Source of the DNA: Hypericum androsaemum
Taxonomy: Eukaryota > Streptophyta > Magnoliopsida > Malpighiales > Hypericaceae
Direction: 5' to 3'
Assembly (NCBI GenBank): GCA_963995505.1
Contig: OZ023184.1
Location: 2,914,001-2,978,000, forward strand
Length of the DNA: 64,000 bases
A program made the position numbers and the translations under genes. Below, piece after piece: positions 10,035-20,982 of this stretch (the first letter of the stretch is position 1; each line of letters starts with the position of its first letter). The notes under the pieces are model-generated. The model was not told the origin of the DNA, searched no databases, and saw only the letters and a list, made by a program, of their open reading frames with translations.

Positions 10035-10925
10035 AGTAAGTGATTTATTATTAACGAATTAGTTTATTAATTAAATAGGTTTAACACGTAATTACTCGTT
10101 AATTACGCGTCGAATCCGTTAGTTGCCCGAATATAACTGTTTAGTATTATCATAACACGTACCATCGCGTAATTTCCCGATAAAATATTAGTAAAAGATA
10201 ACGAAAAAGTGATGTTTACCTGCCATTTTATTTTTATAGTATTTTTCAAAGGGTTTTATCATTTTATGGCAGTGGGGCATATGGAAATTTCTTGTTAACC
10301 ATAAGTTCCATTTCGGAAACATTCTATATTCTTTTCCAAATAAATCCAATATAAAGTCCCCACCGACGACCCCATTTGCTTGATATTTTGGCATCAAGCT
10401 GACTTATACTATTATTTTCGTTTTGAATTTTAGTTGCAATTAAGTTTCAAATTTTACCAATGAAATAAGAAGAGGGGAACATTTTAAACAAAAAATAAAG
10501 ATGATAGTGCGGAGAAAAATGTCGCTTTCCAATAATTTTAAGTGCCCATTTTGTCAATTTATTGGTTAATTGAAATTGATTAATGTGTATGACCTATATG
10601 CAATAGTTGTTAAAAGAGCCTCCATAATTTAGAGGGAAAGAGCTCATCAACTTGGGACCTCCTTCCTTAAAGAGCTTCACAATAACATGCCATTTAATAA
10701 TTTGGACAACCTAGCTACTGAGAGTAGTCCAATTGCTATAAGTGGATTCTGCTTTTTGAAGCATCAATAATTGTGATATGACTTGAGGCTTCTCTAATTA
10801 ACAAGAATTAGATGGAATTCATGTTGATCCAATTCATAGCAATTCATCCAAGTGCAATAAAACATGGAGCAGAAAATTTGCACGGGCTTAAAAAAGGGAG
10901 TCGTGTATAATCTGTGGGTCAAACT
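10035..10925. other. Intergenic, no gene seen
   Basis: AT-rich sequence between the copia LTR and the hAT-type element. The short frames (for example minus 10188-10397) have no recognisable domain or splice context. Confidence 0.6.
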
Positions 10926-11279
10926 TAGGGGTGAGCAAATGGACCGGAAACTGTCAAATCGAACCAAATTGGACCGAAAAAACCAGACCGGATCGGATCA
11001 AAAAGAAAAACGGTCCGGTCCGGTTCACATTATATTAAGAAATTAGGTTTCCGGTCCGGTCTGGTCCGGATCCGGGTTTCGTCCGGTCTGGAGCTCATTC
11101 TTTGTGTATTTTTCCCAATCTAGTCCGGTTTTAGACCAAACCAAAATATCTGGTTTGGTTCCGGTTTGAACCAGAGTAGAATCTGGTCCGGTCCGGTTTA
11201 TGATATTCCTAAAATTTTGGTTCCGGTTCGGTCCGGTTTTTTTCGGTTCGGTCCGGTTCGGTCACTATGCTCACCCCTA
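10926..11279. mobile_element. Small non-autonomous hAT-type element
   Basis: Terminal inverted repeats TAGGGGTGAGCA / TGCTCACCCCTA bound 354 bp. The 8-bp flanks are GTCAAACT (10918-10925) and GTCGAACT (11280-11287), a target duplication with one mismatch. The interior is a run of degenerate GGTCCGGT/TTCGGTCC motifs. Eight-base duplications and TAGGGGTG-type ends are typical of hAT elements. Confidence 0.85.
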
Positions 11280-11985
11280 GTCGAACTATTCTGATACCAT
11301 TTTTTTCCATCATTAGGTTGTCTATATTGAGTGTCTACTATAGTGATACCATGTTAGAGTGTCTACGGGTAAAAAATACCCATGGTCACTAAACTTTAAT
11401 AAATTTTTGTCCATGGTCACTAAACTTTTTTTCCCTTTGTGGTAACTAATCTATTATAAGTTGAGCTGGTATGGTCACTTTTGTCAGAAATTTGATCGGA
11501 ATTAAAAAAAAAGGCATGAAAGCCAAGACCCATTGAAAATCGACGCCTGACCCTTGCATTCAAGTCCATCATCCAACAAAAACAACATAAGCAAACCAAA
11601 AGAAAAAAAATGTAACAGAAAAGAAATCTCCATGAACATTAACATAATCCATTCATAAATAAAACAGCAAAGCATGGATGCAACTCCGTAAAGCTAGATC
11701 TCGTTTTTGTGTTATTCCATTTTTTAATCATTGGATGAATACTGCTGCACACACTGGCTAGGAGAAGCTTCAACTATTTTTCTCCTTACCTGCAAAATAT
11801 GAACATAATGAATCCAGAACTTAACATATGTTAGGAAATCAAACTAAAGTATAAATTAAACTTACGGGTAACTTGGAAATCCTTTGATTTGGTTGAATAG
11901 GGACTTCGCTGATATCCTGGCTTGAATACTGACTTGCCGACTGGCTTCTTTGGTCGTTCACATGCCTCCTAGAGTTATGGCCTTC

Positions 11986-14149
11986 TGTTGAGGTATAAAA
12001 ATAATCTCGACATTGTCAGTATATTTTGAGGTACCCGGTGTGGTCGCAAGGTGATCGGGTGACCAGTTGACCGGTGACCGATGTGGTCTGAAAGTGATCG
12101 GTGGGTGGTGTTGTCTCAAAGCAATCACTTCCAGTTTTGAGTTGGAAAGAGTTGTCGATGGTCTTCCCTCCATCGAGTCCGAAGATGGACTTACTTGGTC
12201 GAAACCGGTGATGATAGACGGCTTCCAAGACCAAAGCTTCCGGTTCGGTCAGCTTCTCGCCTGCCTAGATAACGCTCCTCAGTAAAATGCTCATAACTCT
12301 TTAGTTTACAACATTTTCAGATTCGGAGCAGAAGGAGGCCAAAAATATAGTTTAACGCAGATATTTGCTCTGAGTTCGATGGTAGACGCCCCATCCGTGA
12401 AGTCCGAGTGGGCGCCCCAAACTTGTCCGAGTGGGCGTCCCATCCTTGAAGTCTGAGTGGGCGCCCCATCCTTGAAGTCCGAGTGGATATCCTATCTCCG
12501 AAGTCATCCAGGATGTCCGGGTTGTGCCCTTGAAGTTGGATGTCCGGGTGAACGCCGAGCTCTTCGGCCCGTGAGGTCGATATGTACAGGTTGGACACTT
12601 CAGTCTGTGAGGTTGATATGTTCGGGTTGGACACTTCAGTCCGTGAAGTCGATATGTCCGGGTTGGACACTTCGGTACATGAAGTCGATATATCTGGGTT
12701 GGGCATTTCGGTACGTAAAGTCGATATATCCGGGTAAGGTGCCTTGATCCGTGAAGTGATATGTCCGGGTTGGGCGCTTCGGCTTGTGAGGTCGATATGT
12801 CCGAGTTGGGCACCTCGGCCCGCTAAATAGGATGTCCGAGTTGGAGCACTCTGCCCACTTGAAGTGGCCGTTTAAGTCCGCGTTGGACTTTAAGGCGGTA
12901 AGGCCCGCTTCGAGTTGAAGGTGGTAAGGCCCGCCTCTTGCTCAATGTTTGTAGGTGGGAAGATGATTCCGGGTTCCAAGCGAGAAGCCTACGGCAAGAG
13001 GCCGAGTGAGAGGCCGAAGGCGAAAGGCTCCTCTCGCCCACATAGGTGAGACCGAGCGAGGGCTCTTCTCGCTCATGTTGGTGACCGGGCGAGAGGCTCC
13101 TCTCGCCCACGAAGGCGAGATCGAGCGAGAGATTCTTCTCGCTCACGTTGGTGAGCCCAGGCGAGAGGCTGCTCTCGCCCACATGGCCGAGTCCTATCGA
13201 GAAACTCATCCAACTCAAATAGGCGAGGGGCCGGTAGGAGGCACGAGCGAGGAGCCGAGTGAGAGGCCTACGGCGAGAGGCCGAGTGGCAAAAGGTCGAG
13301 TGAGAGGCCTACGCCGAGAGGCCGAGTGGCGAGAGGCCGAGTGAGAGGTCTACGGAGAGAAGCCGAGCGGCGAAAGGCCGAGCGAGAAACCTAAGGCGAG
13401 AAGACGAGCGAGGAGCCTAAGGCGAGAAGCCGAGCGAGAAGCCGAAGGTGAGAAGCCAACTTGAACCCGAGCGGGAAGCTCATTTGACCTTCGTAGGCGG
13501 GAAGGCAATTCTGGGAATAGGTCCACTTTGGTTGAGGAGGCCGTTAGCTTGAGTCCATTTTATGATTCACTTTGGGCCTGACGAGATGTCCATCTTGGGC
13601 GATGACGGACTTGAGTCAAGATTTTGCGTGGGAGATTCGAGAAGGTCAAAACGATCTATAGTTTCTTAACTTGAGCCGAGATTCTCAATATTTGGCAAGA
13701 CTTGGTAAGTTTCTCTTTAGGCCACGATCGATTGGTCGTCACGTTTTGAAAGCTTCCTATCCGAGGATGGGATTTGCTCATTTAATGAAGATGGCTTGTA
13801 TTGAGCCGAGAGGATCCCATCATGTTAGGAACAAATAATTTGAAGCGGATCTCTCTGGATTGAGACTTGGAGCCGAAGGTCTTGGAGGCGGTTCAGGATT
13901 TCTTATTGTGAAGGCGTGGAGGTTAGGTCAAGGCACTCTATATAAGGAGGGTTCGGGCGAGAGAACGGACATCAATCAACCAACACAACACAACAATTAC
14001 TTTACTATCTTGTCGTTTTATCGTTTCCTTAGCTCGTAGCTCATAGTCTAGCTCTTTTTTCACCCTTTCCGTTAGGCCGACCTTGGGACGACCACTTCGG
14101 ATCTGTCTCGGGTAGTTTTGACGTTCTTGTACCCACTTTCTCCGCAAAT
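11986..14149 (+). repeat. Left (5') LTR of the gypsy-type element
   Basis: Contains two tandem-repeat zones. Around 12400-12840, units of about 39 bp carry GTCGATATGTCCGGGTTGG. Around 12975-13470, irregular GAGAGGCCGAGTG/GGCGAGA units occur. The right edge is uncertain by 1-2 bases (CCGCAAATA here against CCGTAACA in the partner). Confidence 0.85.
12400..12840 (+). repeat. Tandem array of ~39-bp units inside the LTR
   Basis: Repeated TTGGACACTTCGGTCCGTG plus GTCGATATGTCCGGG units, seven or more imperfect copies. Apparent minus-strand frames such as 12317-12706 are translations of this array (repeated STSRTEVSNPDI) and are not genes. Confidence 0.85.
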
Positions 14150-14155
14150 ATTTTT

Positions 14156-14173
14156 TGGCACGCTCGGTGGGAC
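14156..14173 (+). other. Primer-binding-like site of the gypsy-type element
   Basis: TGGCACGCTCGGTGGGAC lies directly after a T-run at the LTR edge. The motif TGGCACGCCCGGTGGGAC is common at this place in plant gypsy elements. I cannot assign the tRNA with confidence. Confidence 0.6.
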
Positions 14174-14217
14174 TAAGGAGAGCGTCTGAGAAGGTGGTCT
14201 AAACTTTGCCCGCCAAG

Positions 14218-16895
14218 ATGACCAATTACTTTGTTGCTCCAGTTCCTTACAAGGAGTCAATACCTTCTATTTCCCAGTCGTATGCATGAAGGCGGGATTC
14301 ATCTACCTCGGCTTTCTCGAAAGAGCCGGCTGAGGCAAATGTCGCCCCGATGGAGTTCTATACGCCCGTCATCCCGATAGAGACATATGCCGCTTTCCGT
14401 GCTCAGAAGCTCTACGAGGAGTCTTGTAGGCACTATGAGGCATCCTCACGTATGGTCATCAATCAACACCAAGGGATGAGCGTATCCACCGGACCAGCTG
14501 TACCCGTCCAACCGGCCTTTGCACATATACCTTTCACCTCAGCTCTGCCATCGTCGGGTGTGTTCGTCTATGGTCCAATGCCCGGAACTCCTATGTATCC
14601 CCTGTATCAAAAAACTCCTTATATGGCGATGGGGACACAAGGAGTAAACCACTCGGGACACTACGAGACTACAAGGACGAGGGCTAGCAATCTCCAAGAG
14701 GAATCGAGCTGGTACCAACCGGCCCTGACATAAGATTGGTCATACCCATCTAGGGTCTCGGCCGACCAAAACTCTTTCAAAAGGAGGGATGTCTGCACGA
14801 ATCCTTTGTTCGACTCAAGAGTTTCCAATCCTACCCAACCCTCCAAGTCATGGATCAAGCACGGATGGACCTAGACAAGGAGTACGACCGCCATCCCATC
14901 AATCAACAAGAAGAGCTTAATGAGGATGACGAGCTCGATGATGACAACGTCAATCGACAAGAAGAGCTCGATGAGGATGACGAGCTCGATGACGATGATG
15001 TCAACCAACAAGAAGAGCTCGATGAGGATGACATCAATCGAAAAGAAGAGTTTGATGAGGATGACGAGGTCAATGAGGGCAACGTCAACCGACAAAAAGA
15101 GCTCGATGAGGATGACGAGCTCGATAAGGATGATGTCAACCGACAAGAAGATCTCAGTGAGAACGATGTCAATCGACAAGGAGAGCTCGATGAGGACGAT
15201 GTCAATCGACAAGAAGAGCTCGATGAGGACGATGCCAACCGATAAAAAGAGCTCTATGAGGATGAAGATATCGATGAGGATGAAGTCAACTGTCAGCTGA
15301 CATTGGGATCTACCCGACGACAAAGGATGGAAGGGCAACCCTTATCTTCCCAATCCAAGGACTTCATCCCGCATCAATTCTTGGAGGATCAGTCATCGAT
15401 GGATCCTCACCGTATTGCTCATGTCGCCATGGTTGGCTTCAAATGAAGCCAAAAAAGAAGCCCCAAGCAAGAGAAGGCCAATCCTAGGACCCGAAGGGCA
15501 AGACTCGGGGGGCAAGAAAGGCCACCCGATAACGGCATCCCAAAAGCTTGGAAGTCATTTCGTCCAAGGGGAACCGATGGTCCTAAGCGAGGGAAGGCCG
15601 ACCTTAAGACCCGGGAGGTAAAACTCGGGGGCCAAGGACGATCACCCAATAGCGGTATACCAAAAACTCAGAAGTTCTACCCTTCGAGGGAAGTCAATAA
15701 GATGTGGAGGCTCCGTCATTCCCATACCAAGGTAGACCTTCAAGATGGGTCTAACCCACACCGATACTCTTTCAACAGACTTGGAGATAAGAGGATCACC
15801 CTTGATCTACCAACGCGAGACGTCCTGACTAAGATTCAGAGACGTCGCCTTAAGAGGAAGGTCCAGAAACAAAAGCAAGCCATTAAGGACCTCGAAAGGC
15901 AACTCGTAGAGCAAAGGGTCCAGTTGGAAAAACAAAAGGTGCTCCTAGCTCGCCCACGAGTTGAACACCGATCGACCCAGACCCGAGGCTGGGCCAAAAA
16001 GGTTGAAGCCTCTAAGACAATCAAGGGAAAAGATCTCAAGCACATCAAGGAGGTTCGGCCAAAGGCACCCAAAAACTGACATAAGAAGTTGATCCGGGAG
16101 TGGGTACCTAAAGCGAGAAGCGAGATCCATTCCAGGGAAAGTAACCTTTGTGAGGGCAAGGACGATTGGAAGGAAAAAGATGTCTCAGTCAGTTTTGACA
16201 TTGGTTATGTTAAGTTTGGAGACTTCCCAGACAAGGTGTCGATCCACAAGTTGTTCACCCTCCTAGCCATCTTTAGGCCGAAACTCAACCAATCCAGTCT
16301 TCTGAAGGGGGACATGAGTGAGGAAGATACACCTGAGCCACGGATAGAGATGTCATATATCGTTCCCATTGTGGAAGCCTTCAATGGCGACGTCATCATT
16401 GTAAGGCCAACCCAAAGAATAGGCGGACGCAAAAAATCTCTTTGCATCATGGTTCACATGCTTGGGGAGCCGATCAAGAGAGTACCCATGGATGGCATGA
16501 CCTTTCTTCAGTTGCTCCTCAGGGATCGCAATAAGGAAAAAGAGGATGGCAGCCCGACTGGCATGGTCATGACCAACCTTAACGGGAAAGGGCGAGACTT
16601 GATCTGCTCCGGTCCGGTAATCCCATCTTCCATCCACCAATGTCCAATCCGGTGGAAGTCAGATGGAAAGGTGGAGATTATGATGTCTGATGCATGTCCA
16701 TTCATCCCGGCCATATGCTACATAGAAGCGGCCTTTAACGATGGAACCACAATACCAATAAGGGTGGTCTATAGCTACGTAGATGGCTGGTTTGCCTGGT
16801 GTGCTAGTTCGATCAGGCAGAATGTCCTTTCAACCCAACGACCGATTAGTGCCACATCCGGGGGGCAAGTACTCCCCATTATTTTTGGGGAATAA
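14218..16895 (+). pseudogene. Broken Gag-protease-like frame of the gypsy-type element
   Basis: This appears to be one ancestral frame of about 890 codons. It starts MTNYFVAPVPYKES at 14218 and is broken by stops at about 14287 and 14731. A frame change near 14850 and stops at 15243, 15444 and 16077 follow. Parts in order: a Pro/Gly/Tyr-rich stretch (14470-14640); an acidic repeat with about nine units related to NRQEELDEDD (14895-15290); two related basic repeats of about 38 residues (RLGGQERPPDNGIPKAW and KLGGQGRSPNSGIPKTQ, 15474-15700); a basic coiled coil (15830-15960); and a C-terminal region ending at 16895. That region has GEPIKRVPMDGM where a retropepsin would have its D-S/G-G-A motif, and GPVIPSSIHQ, which resembles IPSSLHQ after plant gypsy proteases. 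I see no zinc knuckle, RT or integrase. The protease resemblance is weak and inferred. Confidence 0.55.
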
Positions 16896-17095
16896 AGCAA
16901 TAGGCGAGGTGACAAGGTGATTGGAGGTTTGCACCTTATCACCTTACAACTCAGCCGGGTATGTCATCAGGACAGTGGCCTAGACCTATTTGAGCTGCTC
17001 ATCTTCATTCCGTTTCAAGTTAGCTGGCGGGTGCCAAGTCGGAGATGAAGGACCACGTCAACACTTCTCGTCTGACCGTACCGAAGTGTTAACGT

Positions 17096-17106
17096 GCGGG
17101 GGGCAT
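17096..17106 (+). other. Polypurine tract of the gypsy-type element
   Basis: GCGGGGGGCAT directly precedes the right LTR start. Confidence 0.7.
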
Positions 17107-19252
17107 TATTGAGGTATAAAAATAATCTTGCATTGTCGGTATATTTTGAGGTACCCGGTGTGGTCGCAAGGTGATCGGGTGACCAGTTGACCGGTGACCG
17201 ATGTGGTCTGAAAGTGATCGGTGGGTGGTGTTGTCTCAAAGCAATCACTTCCGGTTTTGAGTTGGAAAGAGTTTTCGATGGTCTTCCCTCCATCGAGTCC
17301 AAAGATGGCCTTACTTGGTCGAAACCGGTGATGATAGATGGCTTCCAAGACCAAAGCTTCCGGTTCGGTCAGCTTCTCACCTGCCTGGATAATGCTCCTC
17401 AGTAAAATGCTTATAACTTTCTATCTGAAAATCAAAATGAGACGATTTAAGTTTCTATGGAAAGCTAATACGTGGATATACAACTCTTTAGTTTACAATA
17501 TTTTCTGATTCGGAGCTGAAGGAGGTCAAAAATGTAGTTTAATGAAGATATTTGCTCTGAGTTTGAAGGTGGACGCCCCATCCGTGAAGTCCGAGTGGAC
17601 GTCCCATCCTTGAAGTCTAAGTGGGCGCCCCATCCTTGAAGTCTGAGTGGATGTCCTATCTCTGAAGTCATCCAAGATGTCCAGGTTGTGCCCTTGAAGT
17701 TGGATGTCCGGGTGAACGCCGAGCTCTTCAGCCCGTGAGGTCGATATGTCCGGGTTGGACACTTCGGTACATGAAGTCGATATATCTGGGTTGGGCACTT
17801 CGGTACGTGAAGTCGATATATCCGGGTAAGGTGCCTTGATCTGTGAAGTGATATGTCCGGGTTGGGCGCTTCGACTTGTGAGGTCGATATGTCCAAGTTG
17901 GGCACCTCGGCCTGCTAAGTAAAATGTCCGACTTGGACCACTCGGCCCACTTGAAGTGGCCGTTTAAGTCCGCGTTGGACTTTAAGGTGGTAAGGCCCGC
18001 TTCGATTTAAAGGTGGTAAGGCTCGCCTCTTGCTCCATGCTTGTAGGTGGGAAGATGATTATGGGTTCCAAGCGAGAAGCCTATGGCAAGAGGCCGAGTG
18101 AGAGGCCGAAGGCGAAAGGCTCCTCTCGCCCACGTAGGCGAGATCGAGCGAGGGCTCTTCTCGCTTACGTTGGTGACCGGGCGAGAGGCTCCTCTCGCCC
18201 ACGAAGGCGAGATCGAGCGAGAGATTCTTCTCGCTCATGTTGGTGAGCCCGGGCGAGAGGCTCCTCTTGCCCACATGGCCGAGTCCTATCGAGAAACTCA
18301 TCCGACTCAAATAGGCGAGGGGCCGGTAGGAGGCACGAGCGAGGAGCCGAGTGAGAGGCCTATGGCGAGAGGCGAGCGAGAGGTCGAGTGGCGAAAGGCC
18401 GAGTGAGAGGCCTATGCCGAGAGGCCGAGTGGCGAGAGGTCGAGTGAGAGGTCTACGGCGAGAGCCCGAGCGGCAAAAGGCCAAGCGAGAAACCTAAGGC
18501 AAGAAGACGAGCGAGGAGCCTAAGGCGAGAAGCCGAGCGAGAAGCCGAAGGTGAGAAGCCAACTTGGACCCGAGCAGGAAGCTCATTTGACCTTCGTAGG
18601 CTGGAAGGCAATTTCGGGAATATGTCCACTTTGGTTGAGGAGGCCGTTAGCTTGAGCCCATTTTGAGATTCACTTTGGGCTTGACGAGATGTCCGTCTTG
18701 GGCGATGACGGACTTGAGTCAAGATTTTGCGTGGGAGATTCGAGAAGATTAAAACGATCTATAGTTTCTTAACTTGAGCCGAGATTCTCAATATTTGGCA
18801 AGACTTGGTAAGTTCCTCTTTAGGCCACGATCGCTTGGTCGTCACGTTTTGAAAGCTTCCTATCCGAGGATGGGATTTGCTCATTTAATGAAGATGGCTT
18901 GTATTGAGCCGAGAGAATCCCGTCATGTTAGGAACAAATAATTTGAAGCAGATCTCTTGGGATTGAGACTTGGAGCCGAAGGTCTTGGTGGCAGTTTAGG
19001 ATTTCTTATTGTGAAGGCGTGGAGGTTAGGTCAAGGCACTCTGTATAAGGAGGGCTGGGGCGAGAGAACGGACATCAATCAACCAACACAACACAATAAT
19101 TACTTTACTATCTTGTCATTTTATCGTTTCCTTAGCTCGTAGCTCATAGTCTAGCTCTTTTTTCACCCTTTCCGTTAGGCCGACCTTGGGACGACCACTC
19201 TGGATCTGTCTCGGGTAGTCTTGACGTTCTTGTACCCACTTTCTCCGTAACA
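17107..19252 (+). repeat. Right (3') LTR of the gypsy-type element
   Basis: Same layout as the left LTR, but it lacks two of the 39-bp units present at about 12580-12657. It also has about 70 bp at 17412-17482 that the left LTR lacks. The corresponding tandem zones are about 17570-17935 and 18060-18560. Confidence 0.85.
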
Positions 19253-19257
19253 CCTTC

Positions 19258-20475
19258 ACATCCCTTTTCTTGGCATCTTTGCATTTTTTGTGATTGACTT
19301 TGAGAATCAAGTTCTGCAGCTTCTTTTCTCCTCTTCGTTTGCTTTCTCCCCCTCGCAATCACATGAACAGCAGGCACCTTTGGTGGATAAGAACTCGAAG
19401 GCCACATGTCCAGTCCATTAATTGGATTTATAATGTGCCCATATTTCTTAAGGTAAGTCTCAACCTTGTAATAAGCTGCTACAAAGTCTTCAGGCACACT
19501 ATTTTGGTTCTATATGCATCGTATTGCATGCCCACATGGAATTCCCGTTAGCTCCCATCTTCTGCATGAACAAGAACGAGCTTCCATATCAACCACAAAT
19601 TGTCTTCCATTAATCGTTTGAACTTGATACTTCATCCCACCAGACCATATAGCAATGCAAGCAAATCTCTCTTTTTTGTTTTCTTCTAACTTTGCTTAGA
19701 TTCTTGGACAAAGAGGACCTTCCTTCTTCCTCATCCAATCTCTACTCTTTTGCATCCTTTGCATTAACATTAGTCGAATCCATTCAACACATTGTAGGAC
19801 GGACTTCGATCTTGCTTCAAGAATATTCCTATTCCAATATTCTGACAAATTATTCGTCAACATGTCATAAGATAATGTAGTTGAGAAAAATGCTCTTGAC
19901 CACTCCATGAATGGCCTCTCATGCAACCATTTAAATGCCTCTTCAGACTCATCATGTATCAGCTGCATATTTCTTACAAAATCTGATTGGTGGCATGATT
20001 TGGCTGCACTCCAAACAAGCTGCTTAAGGCTTAGCGCATTATATTTGCTCCTCAAATGTGCGTACATGTGTCGGACACAACATCTCTGTTCAGCAAATAC
20101 AAACATATCTCTCATGACATTTTTTAACCCCTGCAATATTTAAAAGTAGTCATTATCAACAGTAATAATCAATCGTTATAACTAAATAGATTGCTGAATT
20201 TATTACTTACTTTTTGTCTATCAGACATGATTGTCAATCCTCGATATTCTGACATATTGATATCATCATCTAAAAGTTCCAAGAACCATTGCCAAGTCCG
20301 AGTGCACTCTTTTTTCACAATAGCATATGCTATTGGAAAAATACCATTGTTTCCATCTAGCCCAACAGCAGAGAGGACTTAACCAGGATACGACCCCTTC
20401 ATCCAAGCTACATCCAAGCCAACAAATCTTCTACAACCTTCGGACTAACCCTTTTTGTAAGCATCAAAACAATTG
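19258..20475 (-). pseudogene. MURA-type MULE transposase, broken
   Basis: On the minus strand the frame reads GCRRFVGLDVAWMKGSYPG, VGLDGNNGIFPIAYAI, ECTRTWQWFLELL, GLTIMSDRQK, then after an 80-bp intron (20131-20210, GTAAGT...TTGCAG) GLKNVMRDMF and AEQRCCVRHMYAHL. A SWIM-type zinc finger (SCSCRRWELTGIPCGHAI) follows. This is the usual order of plant MULE transposases. In-frame stops are at 20445-20447 (TAG), 20379-20381 (TAA), 19696-19698 (TAA) and 19510-19512 (TAG). The N-terminal part is missing or unreadable. It is dead, but it identifies the element. Confidence 0.88.
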
Positions 20476-20982
20476 TAGTGCCTAGTAAAAAGCAAAACTC
20501 AAAATCTTCATGCATATATCTCTAAACAAATACAACATGCAGTGATGAACACAAAATTAAAAAAATATAAAACTTATCATAAATGGGTGGTGGGTCTCGA
20601 AACCCTCTTTGTTTTGGTGTTGGGTCCCTCATCTTCTCAACAATGAAGGCACTTTTAGGAGTCCAAAATAAAGTATCAAATAATTGGTCTTTTCTTTTAG
20701 AGGCAGAGAAGGAGAAGATGAATATTTTAGTCTTTTGAACTTCTTTTCTTTTTTGGCTTATTAGGTTTCTTTTTTGGCGCCCCACTAAATGGTCTTTCCC
20801 GCTAAATTGATGGGGCCCATTTCTCTTTTTTTTTTAATTCCGATCAGATTTTCGACAAAAGTGACCATACCAGCTCAACTTATAATAGATTAGTTAACAT
20901 AAAGAGAAAAAAAGCTTAGTGACCATAGACAAAAACTTATTAAAGCTTAGTGACCATGAGTGTTTTTTACCCGAGTGTCTAC

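Larger units (their letters stand above)
11986..19252 (+). mobile_element. Gypsy-type LTR element with 2.15-kb LTRs and no recognisable RT
   Basis: LTRs at 11986-14149 and 17107-19252 flank about 2.96 kb. The target duplication CCTTC is perfect (11981-11985 and 19253-19257) and rejoins the MULE sequence when the element is removed. The left LTR starts TGTTGAGG; the right one TATTGAGG, a G-to-A change that breaks the TG end. A primer-binding-like site follows the left LTR and a purine tract precedes the right LTR. Internal coding capacity is one broken frame with no RT or integrase motif. The LTRs differ by scattered substitutions and by repeat copy number, so it is older than the Athila-like insertion. 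Confidence 0.9.
11367..20972 (-). mobile_element. Mutator-like element (MULE) with decayed transposase
   Basis: Long terminal inverted repeats of about 140 bp start GGGTAAAAAATACCCATGG on the left and end TGTTTTTTACCC on the right. They include two inverted copies of ATGGTCACTAA on each side. The 10-bp target duplication GAGTGTCTAC is perfect (11357-11366 and 20973-20982). The transposase relic is on the minus strand near the right end. A gypsy-type retroelement (11986-19252) splits the element, so its original length was about 2.3 kb. Confidence 0.92.

Noticed and set aside
12317..13344. Several repetitive frames (STSRTEVSNPDI and GERSLSPG repeats), also at 17465-18484
   Set aside because: They are translations of the tandem arrays inside the gypsy-type LTRs.
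14903..15238. Polyserine minus-strand frame
   Set aside because: Antisense of the acidic repeat; composition is explained by the repeat.
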